NCBI RefSeq assembly: GCF_001426485.1
Contig: NZ_LMET01000001.1
Span: forward strand, 15,708-78,990
Length of the DNA stretch: 63,283 nucleotides
Source: Aeromicrobium sp. Root472D3
GTDB taxonomy: Bacteria > Actinomycetota > Actinomycetes > Propionibacteriales > Nocardioidaceae
Direction of reading: 5' to 3'
This document shows, one piece after another, positions 47,147-55,386 of this stretch. The first letter of the stretch is position 1. Every line of letters starts with the position of its first letter. A program made the position numbers and the translations under genes. Under the pieces are notes generated by a model that was given only the letters and a program-made list of their open reading frames with translations, ran no database searches and was not told the origin of the DNA.

Positions 47147-47505
47147 CCGTCGTCGGAACCATCTGCGTCGTGCTGCTGTCGATCACGGGCGTGCTCTGCA
47201 TCGTCCGCATCGTCCGCGGCCCCACGATGCTCGACCGCACCGTCGCCGCCGACGTCTTCGTCGCCGCGAGCGCCGGCGCGATCGGCATCGAGGCGGCCGT
47301 CGAGCGGCACAGCACGACCCTGTCGATCCTCGTCGTCCTGGCCCTCGTGGGCTTCCTGAGCTCGGTCAGCATCGCGCGGTTCGCCGCACCCGACACCGAC
47401 CGCCGCGCCTACGACGCCGAGCCCACCGACCCCGACCACGGCCCCGAGGGCGTCGGCGACGGCGACCAGCCCGTCGACCCCGACCAGCGGGGGGTGGCAC
47501 CGTGA
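47143..47505 (+). CDS. mrpF: Mrp Na+/H+ antiporter subunit F
   Basis: 120 residues. Three helices as in MrpF: TICVVLLSITGVLCIVRIVRGP, VAADVFVAASAGAIGIEAA and LSILVVLALVGFLSSVSIARF with RGPTMLDRTVAADVF as the signature. The acidic C-terminal 35 residues are an extension. Overlaps mrpE by ATGA. Confidence 0.92.
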   Translation: MTVVGTICVVLLSITGVLCIVRIVRGPTMLDRTVAADVFVAASAGAIGIEAAVERHSTTLSILVVLALVGFLSSVSIARFAAPDTDRRAYDAEPTDPDHGPEGVGDGDQPVDPDQRGVAP

Positions 47506-47870
47506 TCGACGTCCTCGCCGGCATCCTGCTGGTCTCCGGCTCGCTGATGGCCACGATCGCCGCGATCGGCATCGTCCGGTTCCCCGACGTGCTGAGCCGC
47601 ATGCACGCCGCGACGAAGCCGCAGACCGTCGGGCTCCTGCTGATCCTGGCCGGGCTCGCGCTGCGCCTGCGCGACCTGTCCGACATCACGATCATCGTCC
47701 TGATCGCCCTGTTCCAGCTGCTGACCGCCCCGGTGTCGGCGCACATGGTCGGACGGGCGGCGTTCCGCACCGGTTTCGCGCGCCGCGACGACCTGACGGT
47801 GTGCGAGTTCGACGCCGACGGCGAGTGGGACACCGAGGACGACGGCGCCCCCGGAAGCCCGACCCGATAG
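47502..47870 (+). CDS. mrpG: Mrp Na+/H+ antiporter subunit G
   Basis: 122 residues. MrpG signature: IDVLAGILLVSGSLMATIAAIGIVRFPDVLSRMHAATKPQT is the family core, here cited by its parts LVSGSLMATIAAIGIVRFPD and RMHAATKPQTVG. It is followed by two helices to HMVGRAAFRTG. A GTG start at 47502 overlaps the mrpF stop. Last gene of the mrp operon; exonuclease III starts 10 bp later. Confidence 0.92.
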   Translation: MIDVLAGILLVSGSLMATIAAIGIVRFPDVLSRMHAATKPQTVGLLLILAGLALRLRDLSDITIIVLIALFQLLTAPVSAHMVGRAAFRTGFARRDDLTVCEFDADGEWDTEDDGAPGSPTR

Positions 47871-47879
47871 GTTCGAGAC

Positions 47880-48680
47880 GTGCGCATCGCCACCTGGAAC
47901 GTCAACTCCATCCGTAGCCGCATCGATCGCGTGACCGCCTTCCTCGAGCGGCACGACATCGACGTGCTGGCCATCCAGGAGACCAAGTGCCGCGAGGACC
48001 AGTTCCCCGGGCTCGAGCTCTCCGCGATGGGCTACGAGTACGCCCACCAGGGCCTGAGCCAGTGGAACGGCGTCGCGATCGTCTCGCGCGTCGGGCTCGA
48101 CGACGTCGCGACGCAGTTCGCCGACGACCAGCCGACGTTCGGTGACCCCGAGGTCGTCGAGGCCCGCTCGATCGGCGCGACGTGCGGCGGCGTGCGCGTC
48201 TGGAGCTTCTACGTGCCGAACGGCCGCGAGCTGGGACACCCCCACTACGACTACAAGCTCGCGTGGCTCGAACGGCTGCGTCAGGCGTCGGCCCAGTGGC
48301 TCGCCGACGACCCCACGGCGCAGATCGCGCTCACGGGCGACTGGAACGTCATCCCGACCGACGACGACGTCTGGGACGTGACGGCCTTCGAGGGCAGGAC
48401 GCACGTCTCGCAGCCCGAGCGCGACGCGTTCAACGCCGTCGTCGACGCGGGGTACGCCGACGTCGTCCGCCCGCACGCCCCGGGGCCGGGCGTCTACACG
48501 TACTGGGACTACCAGCAGCTGGCGTTCCCGAAGAAGCGCGGGCTGCGCATCGACTTCGTCCTGGCCTCGCAGGCCCTCGCCGCCCGCGTCGACACCGCGT
48601 GGATCGACCGCGAGGAGCGCAAGGGCAAGGGCGCGAGCGATCACGCCCCCGTCGTCGTCGAGCTCGTCGGCGAGCCGTGA
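47880..48680 (+). CDS. xth: Exodeoxyribonuclease III
   Basis: 266 residues, AP endonuclease/exonuclease III fold. Motifs in order: RIATWNVNSIRSR, LAIQETKCREDQFP (catalytic Glu), the Tyr in SFYVPNGRELGHPHYDYKL, LTGDWNVIPTDDDVWD (Asp/Asn), and YWDYQQLAFPKKRGLRIDFVLASQ and GASDHAPVVVEL (Asp-His). It cleaves at abasic sites and removes 3' blocks in base excision repair. GTG start. It ends in a GTGA overlap with the glycosyltransferase gene, perhaps by compression only. Confidence 0.93.
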   Translation: MRIATWNVNSIRSRIDRVTAFLERHDIDVLAIQETKCREDQFPGLELSAMGYEYAHQGLSQWNGVAIVSRVGLDDVATQFADDQPTFGDPEVVEARSIGATCGGVRVWSFYVPNGRELGHPHYDYKLAWLERLRQASAQWLADDPTAQIALTGDWNVIPTDDDVWDVTAFEGRTHVSQPERDAFNAVVDAGYADVVRPHAPGPGVYTYWDYQQLAFPKKRGLRIDFVLASQALAARVDTAWIDREERKGKGASDHAPVVVELVGEP

Positions 48681-51160
48681 CGCCCATGACGACCTCTCAC
48701 CCCGGCGTGCCCCCGCACCTGGCCGACCTCGCCGACTCGGGCGTCGTCTCGAGCGCGCGGCTCGCGGCGACCCTGCTGCGCTACGAGTACGACGGCGGCG
48801 AGGAGATGCTGGCCCGCGCGGCGTCCCGGGGGCACTACGGCGTCGACGAGCTCGCCGGCATGGCCGCCGAGGCCACCGCCGGGCGCGCACCCGGCGACGA
48901 GGTGCTCGCGCCGCTGCACGGTCCGTCGCTGTACGGCTTCGCCTACCTGATGCTGGGCCGGGCGTTCGGCACCGACGGCAACTTCCGCACCGCCGCCGAC
49001 CTGTTCGCGCTGGCCCGCACGGTCGCCGACCGCGACGGCAACCCGTACGAGTACGACCGGCAGGACGTCCAGGCCCACCTGGCGGTCGGCCGCGCCGACT
49101 ACGTCCGCCGCCACACCTCGCAGGCGACGCCCGACGTCCGGACCAACAGCGCCGAGTCCTGGTACCACTGGGCCGTCAACCTCGACCTGATCAGCCCGTT
49201 CCGCGGCGTCGAGCCGGCCCCGCTCGAGACGTGGCAGGAGCGGTTCAACGCGCCGTTCGTCGAGCGCGGCCTCGACCCCGTGCGCTTCGAGGCCACCGAC
49301 AGCCCGTTCGACACCGTCCGGACGGACGCCCCCGCCGGATCGGTCGACGGCCCGCTCATCAGCATCGTCATGCCGGTGTGGTCGCCCACCGAGAGCCTGA
49401 TCACGGCGACCCGGTCGATCCTCGAGCAGACGTGGGCGAACCTCGAGGTCATCCTCGTCGACGACCACAGCCCCGCCGGCTTCGAGGACGTCTTCGAGCG
49501 GGCCACGGCCCTCGACGAGCGGGTCAGCTACCACCGCATGCCGGTCAACGGCGGCGCGTACCGGGCCCGCAACCACGGCCTGTCGATCGCCCGCGGCGCG
49601 TACCTCGGCATCCAGGACGGCGACGACTGGTCGCACCCCCGCCGGCTCGAGCGTCAGATGGCCGAGTTCGCCGACCCGCAGGTCGTCGCGACGCTGTCGA
49701 AGGCCATCCGCCTGCACACCGATCTCTACATCACCCGGGTCGGCTCGCTGGCCTTCGCGCACAGCGCCCCGTCGCTGCTGATGAAGCGTGAGGTGTTCGA
49801 CGAGCTCGGACCCTTCGACCTGATGCGCAAGGGCGCCGACACCGAGTACATCGAGCGCATCGCGACGGTCCACGGGCTGAAGAGCATCGTGAACCTCAAG
49901 GTGCCGCTGTCGCTGTACCAGCTGACCGGCGGCTCGCTGTCGCGCGAGGACTTCCGGCCCAGCTGGCACCGCCCGGCGCGGGCGACGTACCACTCGGCGT
50001 TCCGGCACTGGCACGCCAAGATCGCGGCGGGCGAGACCTCCCCGCACTCGTCGAACCCGGACGGCAGCCGCGCCTTCCCGGCACCGCCCGACATGGAGGG
50101 CGTCGACTACGCCGATCTCGCGCCCGACGTCGTCGTGCTGACCGATCCTCGTCCCGGCCCGCTGGCGCACGCGGGCGCGGCCGACGAGGTCGCCGCGATC
50201 GCCGCGTCCGGCCTGACGGTCGGCGTGGCACGGGCGGACGCCCTGCGGTTCGCGTCGCGCCAGCGCCACTACCCGCGGGCCGACCTGCTCGAGCTGATGT
50301 ACCGCGGGGTCACCGACTGGGCCCTGCTCGGCGCCCCCATGACGCCCGCGGTGCTGCTGGTGCGCGACGTCGACCTGCTGGCCCTGCCCCGCTCGGCCGA
50401 CGCCGTCGCGATGCGACCCCGGTCCGTCGCGGTGGTCGCCGACCGGCTGCCCGTGACCGGCACGGCCCCGCGCGTCTCGTGGGACCCGGTGCACGTCGAG
50501 TCGGTCGTGCGCACGATGTTCGACGTCGACGTGCAGTGGCTGCCCGCGACCGCCGAGATCGCCGACGCCATCGCGGCGTCGGGCGCCACCGGCGTCGTCC
50601 GTCCCCCGCGTCCGATGCAGGTCGTCCGCCCGGCGCGCTTCCCCCGCCGGCTGCTGCCGGGTGCCCCGGTCGTGGGCGTCCTCGACCCGGCGACCGAGGC
50701 GCTCGAGGTCACCGACCGCCGTCGTCTCGCCGCCGCGCTCCCCCGCGACGCCGACGTCCGCGTGCTCGAGGGCGACGCCCGCGGCCGCGTGCGCGCCGAC
50801 GCCCTCACGTTCTCGACCGGCACGATCGACACGACCGCCTTCCTCGACCTGTGCGACGTCGTGATCGTGCCGCCGACCCGCGTCGGGGGCGCGACCCTGC
50901 TGCGTCCGGCCCTCGAGGCGATGGCACGCGGCTGCGTCGTCGTCGTCGATCCCGCCCTGCGTCCGCTGCTCGGCGAGGCCGCGCTCTACCTCGACGATCC
51001 CGACGTGGCGTCGACGATCGAGCGGCTGACGGCCGACCCGGCCCTGCACGCCGCGCAGCAGGGCCGCTCGCTGGGCTTCTGCGAGACTGAGCTGGCACCC
51101 GCGACCTTCGCCGCGTCCGTCGCGGCCCTCACCACCCCGACCGACACAGGAGTCCGATGA
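48677..51160 (+). CDS. Multidomain family 2 glycosyltransferase
   Basis: 827 residues. An N-terminal helical region (about 1-215), possibly a TPR-like scaffold, precedes a GT2 domain (about 225-430): LISIVMPVWSPTESLITATRSILEQTW, cited by its parts ISIVMPVWSPTESLI and ILEQTW. It also has ILVDDHSP, QDGDDWSHPRRLERQ as the DxD-type nucleotide-sugar site, and KREVFDELGPFD. The C-terminal 400 residues resemble a second glycosyltransferase-like fold without clear motifs. It is a paralogue of the gene at 55387. It begins a cell-surface polymer group with the TagB/TagF-like gene; GTG 48677 overlaps xth, ATG 48686 is an alternative. Confidence 0.85.
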   Translation: MTPMTTSHPGVPPHLADLADSGVVSSARLAATLLRYEYDGGEEMLARAASRGHYGVDELAGMAAEATAGRAPGDEVLAPLHGPSLYGFAYLMLGRAFGTDGNFRTAADLFALARTVADRDGNPYEYDRQDVQAHLAVGRADYVRRHTSQATPDVRTNSAESWYHWAVNLDLISPFRGVEPAPLETWQERFNAPFVERGLDPVRFEATDSPFDTVRTDAPAGSVDGPLISIVMPVWSPTESLITATRSILEQTWANLEVILVDDHSPAGFEDVFERATALDERVSYHRMPVNGGAYRARNHGLSIARGAYLGIQDGDDWSHPRRLERQMAEFADPQVVATLSKAIRLHTDLYITRVGSLAFAHSAPSLLMKREVFDELGPFDLMRKGADTEYIERIATVHGLKSIVNLKVPLSLYQLTGGSLSREDFRPSWHRPARATYHSAFRHWHAKIAAGETSPHSSNPDGSRAFPAPPDMEGVDYADLAPDVVVLTDPRPGPLAHAGAADEVAAIAASGLTVGVARADALRFASRQRHYPRADLLELMYRGVTDWALLGAPMTPAVLLVRDVDLLALPRSADAVAMRPRSVAVVADRLPVTGTAPRVSWDPVHVESVVRTMFDVDVQWLPATAEIADAIAASGATGVVRPPRPMQVVRPARFPRRLLPGAPVVGVLDPATEALEVTDRRRLAAALPRDADVRVLEGDARGRVRADALTFSTGTIDTTAFLDLCDVVIVPPTRVGGATLLRPALEAMARGCVVVVDPALRPLLGEAALYLDDPDVASTIERLTADPALHAAQQGRSLGFCETELAPATFAASVAALTTPTDTGVR

Positions 51161-51504
51161 GCACCTGGCAGCGCACGGCACGATCGCTCGTGCGACGACT
51201 GATCGCCGAACGCACCCTCGTCCTGGTCGGGGCGACCGCCGTGCTCGTCGTGATCGGCGTGATCGGCACGATCTTCGACGGGTACGACCTCACGCTGCTG
51301 TGCGTCCTGGCACTGCAGGCCGTCATCGTCGGCTACCTGCTGACCTCGCCCGGCGAGGAGGCCGGCGGCGCAGGCGCAGCGGGTGGACCGGACGACCTGC
51401 GCGAGGCCGTCGACCGCTCGTCGGCCCGCACCCTGACCGATCTCGCGCACGCGCGGCAGTCCATCCTCGACGCGATCGCCGAGATCGAGGCCAAGGGCAG
51501 GTGA
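51157..51504 (+). CDS. Small membrane protein with coiled-coil tail
   Basis: 115 residues. Two helices, LVLVGATAVLVVIGVIGTIF and LTLLCVLALQAVIVGYLL, are followed by a Gly/Ala linker and a helical tail DDLREAVDRSSARTLTDLAH with a heptad-like spacing. Overlaps both neighbours by 4 bp, so it is made together with the glycosyltransferase and the glycerophosphotransferase. It could be a membrane scaffold that recruits them. No family recognised. Confidence 0.75.
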   Translation: MSTWQRTARSLVRRLIAERTLVLVGATAVLVVIGVIGTIFDGYDLTLLCVLALQAVIVGYLLTSPGEEAGGAGAAGGPDDLREAVDRSSARTLTDLAHARQSILDAIAEIEAKGR

Positions 51505-53183
51505 GCGTCGAGCCCGTCCGCCTGATCGCGGCCAGCCTGCACGGGCTCGACGTCGTCGACGGCGGACGCACCCTGCGCCTGACCGGCACGTGCCGGCGTC
51601 CCGGCACGGACGGCGACGCGCCCGCCGACCAGACCCTGCTGCTGCACTGGCTGCGTCCCGACGGCACCCGCGAGCTCACCGTCGTGACCGAGCCGCGCCT
51701 GCGCCACGAGGACGGCGCCGACCGCTGGACGGGGTTCGTCGCCGACGTGCCGATCGACGAGGTGCCGCTCGGCACGACGGGCCTGGAGGTCTCGCTCGAC
51801 TCGTCCGTCGTGCCCGTCGGTGCCGCACCCGGGTCGCTCGCGTCGTCGCGTCCCCTCGTGACCCACGAGCGTCGCCTGCAGCTGTTCCCGTCGCCCACCG
51901 AGCACGCCGAGTTCGTCGCGCAGCCCGGTGCGACACCGCTCGCGGGGCTGCGCTGGCGGGCCGGCCTCGTGCTCCGCACCCTCAAGGACGTCGTCAGGCG
52001 CCGTCCGTTCGCCTTCGTCCAGCCCCTGCGGGTGCTGACGTGGCCGTTGTTCCGCGGGCGCGAGATCTGGCTCGTCGGCGAGCGGGCCGACACCGCACGC
52101 GACAACGGCTACCACCTGTTCACGCACCTGCGCCGCGAGCGCCCCGACGTCCGCGCCTACTACGTCCTCGACCCCTCGAGCGACCGGTTCGACGAGCTCA
52201 GCCGGCTCGGGAACGTCGTGGCGCACTCGTCGCTGCGGCACCGGCTGCTGATGGTGCACGCGACGGTGCTCGCCAACGCCTACTCGATCAAGCACATGGT
52301 GCCGTCGCAGTGGCCGAAGCAGCACTACATGCGCCAGCTGGGGTGGCGCACCGGCGCGTACCGCGTCTACCTCAAGCACGGCATCAACGACAAGACCACC
52401 GACGTCCGGCGGCGCACGGGCGGGTACGACCTCTACCTGACCGCCAGCGCCGCCGAGACCGCCGCCATCCGTCACACCTCGGGCTACGACCGGCAGGTCG
52501 TCGAGACGGGACTGCCGCGCTACGACGCCCTCGTGCCGACGCCGCCCAGCCGCACGATCCTGTTCATGCCGACGTGGCGGCGCTACCTGGCACCCGAGCT
52601 CTACACGACCGAGCTGCTGACCAAGGGCGCCACGGGCGAGGTGCCGTTCGAGGGCTCGACCTACCAGCGGTTCGTCGACGACCTGCTGCGCAGCCCCCGC
52701 CTGCACGACCTGCTCGAGCAGCACGACCACCGCTTCGAGCTCATGCCGCACTACAACCTCATGGCGCAGTACGCGGACGCCGCACCCGTCGGCGACCGGG
52801 TCGAGATCCTCGACGGCGGGGCGTCCGACATCCAGGACGTCATGCGCCGGTGCGACCTGTTCCTGACCGACTACTCCTCGGTGCACTTCGACCTGGCCTA
52901 CCTCGGCACCCCGCTGGTCTACACGCACTTCGACCGCGAGGAGTTCGGCGCGGGCCACGCCGAGCCGTCGTGGTTCGACCACGAGCGCGACGGCTTCGGG
53001 CCCGTGACGCACGACGTCGCGTCGACGATCGACGCGATCGAGGCGTACCTGGTGGGCGACCGCCGGCGTCCCGGCGTCTACGAGCAGCGCGCCCGGGCGG
53101 CCTTCACGTTCCACGACCGCGACAACTCGCGCCGGGCCGTCGCGGCGATCGAGGCGCTGGTCGGCAGCCGCGGCATCTCGTAG
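51501..53183 (+). CDS. CDP-glycerol:glycerophosphotransferase family protein (TagB/TagF-like)
   Basis: 560 residues. An N-terminal beta-rich segment of about 130 residues is followed by the Glyphos_transf domain (about 190-550): RVYLKHGINDKTTDVRR, FMPTWRRYLAPELY, DVMRRCDLFLTDYSSVHFDLAYLGTPLVY with the conserved DYSS, and a family histidine in YLKHGI. It polymerises or primes polyol-phosphate wall polymers (teichoic-acid-like) using CDP-glycerol or a related donor. The GTG start overlaps the small membrane protein stop. Confidence 0.88.
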   Translation: MSVEPVRLIAASLHGLDVVDGGRTLRLTGTCRRPGTDGDAPADQTLLLHWLRPDGTRELTVVTEPRLRHEDGADRWTGFVADVPIDEVPLGTTGLEVSLDSSVVPVGAAPGSLASSRPLVTHERRLQLFPSPTEHAEFVAQPGATPLAGLRWRAGLVLRTLKDVVRRRPFAFVQPLRVLTWPLFRGREIWLVGERADTARDNGYHLFTHLRRERPDVRAYYVLDPSSDRFDELSRLGNVVAHSSLRHRLLMVHATVLANAYSIKHMVPSQWPKQHYMRQLGWRTGAYRVYLKHGINDKTTDVRRRTGGYDLYLTASAAETAAIRHTSGYDRQVVETGLPRYDALVPTPPSRTILFMPTWRRYLAPELYTTELLTKGATGEVPFEGSTYQRFVDDLLRSPRLHDLLEQHDHRFELMPHYNLMAQYADAAPVGDRVEILDGGASDIQDVMRRCDLFLTDYSSVHFDLAYLGTPLVYTHFDREEFGAGHAEPSWFDHERDGFGPVTHDVASTIDAIEAYLVGDRRRPGVYEQRARAAFTFHDRDNSRRAVAAIEALVGSRGIS

Positions 53184-53196
53184 CAGCGGCCGACGG

Positions 53197-55329
53197 CTAG
53201 GGCGTCTCGATCGTCCGGCCGAAGGCACCCTCGGACGCGTCGTACAGCGCCGCGGCCAGCTGGGGCTCGGCCGAGTCGATGAACGTCTTCGTCAGGTGCG
53301 TGCCCTGGCGGTACACCAGGACGTTGCCGATGACGGCCGCGCACCGGTCGTCGTCGGGGCAGATCGTCGACGTCATGTCCATGATGCCGACGCCCGGCAC
53401 CTCGGCCGCGGCCATCCGCTGCGCCTCGGCGCCCGACGCCTGCACGGCTCCCGCGAGCTCGAACGAGCAGCTCGAGAGGTCCTTCGGTGCCGCCGCGACG
53501 CACTCGTACACCGGCGCGTTGGGCGGCGCGGGGTTGTCGAGCAGCGTCACCAGCGGGATGCCGGCGTCGGTGATCTGGCGCCAGTAGCTCGTCAGCCCGT
53601 CGACCAGGGCCTCCTGCGTCGAGTCGGCGTCGTCGGTGCGCCCCGGCGGCAGGGCGTCGGTGAAGCGGTGCGACTCGATCACGAGATCGGGCTTGAGGTC
53701 GAGGACGTCCTGCAGCACCGCGCGCCCCCAGGCACGGCAGTCGTCGCGGTTGTCGCGGGCGAACTCGACGTCGGCGAACGTGCACGCCGACTTGGTCAGC
53801 TGCACGAGCCGCCAGCCCTCGCGCTCGGCCATCGCGGCGAACGTGGGCTGCCACTGCGCCATCTTGGAGTCGCCCACGATCACGACGGTGCGCCGGGCCG
53901 AGGCGTCGCCGTAGATGCAGGGCTTGGGGGTCGCGTCGCCGTCCGAGACCTGGCAGCCCGAGCCGTCGTCGTAGAACGCGGGACGGTCGTCGACCGCCTC
54001 GGTCGCGAGCGGGCGCATGCGCTCGACCTCGCGGATCGCCGACCAGTCGACGTCCTTGTTCGCGGGGTCGAGCAGCGCCGCGGCACCCGGGCTGGCGGCC
54101 CGGTCGGCCTCCGTCACGCCGCCGGCGGTCGCCGAGACGCCCAGCCCCCAGCCGACGCCCACGCCGACGGCCGTCAACGCCAGGCCCATGCCGATCGCGC
54201 GCCCGTTCGGGCGGAAGAACGTGCCGAACCGGATCGGGTTCTCGATGAACCGGAAGCTCAGGTAGGCCGGGACGATCGACAGCACCGCCAGCAGGACCGT
54301 CCAGCGCAGCTGCAGATCGGGGAACCGCGCCTCCGCGGCGACCAGGATCGGCCAGTGCCACAGGTAGATCGAGTACGAGAGCCCGCCGATGAACACCATG
54401 GGGCGCAGGCTCAGCAGGCGCTGCGGCGACCCGGGGGTCTCGCGCAGGCCGCTCGCGATCATGAGCGCGGCACCGATCGTCGGCACCAGCGCGACGGCCC
54501 CCGGGAACGCGGGGGTCGTCTTCTCGAAGACCAGCACGCCGTAGGCGATCAGCCCGATGCCGACCCACCCGCCGGCGGCGCGCACGATGCCCGGGACCCG
54601 GGCGACCCGTTCGGCCGAGAGCGCGAGCAGGGCCCCGATGCCGAGCTCCCAGATGCGCGTCGTCGAGATGAAGTACGCCGTCTGCGGGCTGCTGTCGGTG
54701 TGCGCGACCGACCACGCGAACGAGACTGTCGTGACGAGCCCGAGGACGACGAACGAGACGTTCTTCCAGCGGCGGGCCGCGAGCACCGCGACGATCAGCA
54801 TCAGGATGGGCCAGATGACGTAGAACTGCTCCTCGACCGCCAGCGACCAGTAGTGCTGCACGGGCGACTCGCCGATGTCCTCGGCCTGGTAGTCGACGCC
54901 TCGGGCCGCCAGGCGCCAGTTCACGACGTACAGGGCGGCCGAGACGATGTCGCCGCCGAAGTCCTTGCGCTGCGTGATCGGCAGGTACAGGTACGTCACG
55001 AGGGCCGAGAAGACCAGCACCGTCGCGCTGGCCGGCAGCAGCCGCTTGACCCGCCGGGCCCAGAACGTGCTGAGGCTGACCCGTCCCGACCGGGTGATCT
55101 CGCGGGCCAGCAGGCCCGTGATCAGGAAGCCCGACAGCACGAAGAAGATGTCGACGCCGATGAAGCCGCCGGCCAGGAACGGCACGCCCGCGTGGGCCAG
55201 CAGCACCGAGCCGACCGCGATCGTGCGCATGCCCTCGATGTCGAGGCGGATCGTGCGGCCGTGGTCGGGCCTGGTCAGGGTCGTCCCGCCGGTGCCGGCG
55301 GACGAGCCGCGGTGCTGTGCGGTCGACAT
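53197..55329 (-). CDS. OafA-type acyltransferase with C-terminal SGNH domain
   Basis: 710 residues. The N-terminal acyltransferase-3 part (about 25-390) has the RLDIEGMRTIAVGSVLLAHAG start, GVDIFFVLSGFLITGLL, the WSLAVEEQFYVIWPI motif and ten or so helices. After a further helix an extracytoplasmic SGNH-hydrolase domain follows (about 480-700) with VVIVGDSKMAQW (Ser) and the His near QGTHLTKTF. Such fusions O-acetylate surface polysaccharides across the membrane. A GGAGGAA ribosome binding site supports ATG 55329. Convergent with the glycerophosphotransferase and adjacent to a glycosyltransferase, fitting a surface polymer locus. Confidence 0.92.
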   Translation of the reverse strand: MSTAQHRGSSAGTGGTTLTRPDHGRTIRLDIEGMRTIAVGSVLLAHAGVPFLAGGFIGVDIFFVLSGFLITGLLAREITRSGRVSLSTFWARRVKRLLPASATVLVFSALVTYLYLPITQRKDFGGDIVSAALYVVNWRLAARGVDYQAEDIGESPVQHYWSLAVEEQFYVIWPILMLIVAVLAARRWKNVSFVVLGLVTTVSFAWSVAHTDSSPQTAYFISTTRIWELGIGALLALSAERVARVPGIVRAAGGWVGIGLIAYGVLVFEKTTPAFPGAVALVPTIGAALMIASGLRETPGSPQRLLSLRPMVFIGGLSYSIYLWHWPILVAAEARFPDLQLRWTVLLAVLSIVPAYLSFRFIENPIRFGTFFRPNGRAIGMGLALTAVGVGVGWGLGVSATAGGVTEADRAASPGAAALLDPANKDVDWSAIREVERMRPLATEAVDDRPAFYDDGSGCQVSDGDATPKPCIYGDASARRTVVIVGDSKMAQWQPTFAAMAEREGWRLVQLTKSACTFADVEFARDNRDDCRAWGRAVLQDVLDLKPDLVIESHRFTDALPPGRTDDADSTQEALVDGLTSYWRQITDAGIPLVTLLDNPAPPNAPVYECVAAAPKDLSSCSFELAGAVQASGAEAQRMAAAEVPGVGIMDMTSTICPDDDRCAAVIGNVLVYRQGTHLTKTFIDSAEPQLAAALYDASEGAFGRTIETP

Positions 55330-55386
55330 GACGTTCCTCCCATCGGCGCTCACGGTGGCGGCGGGGCCCGACAGGCCCACGACAGG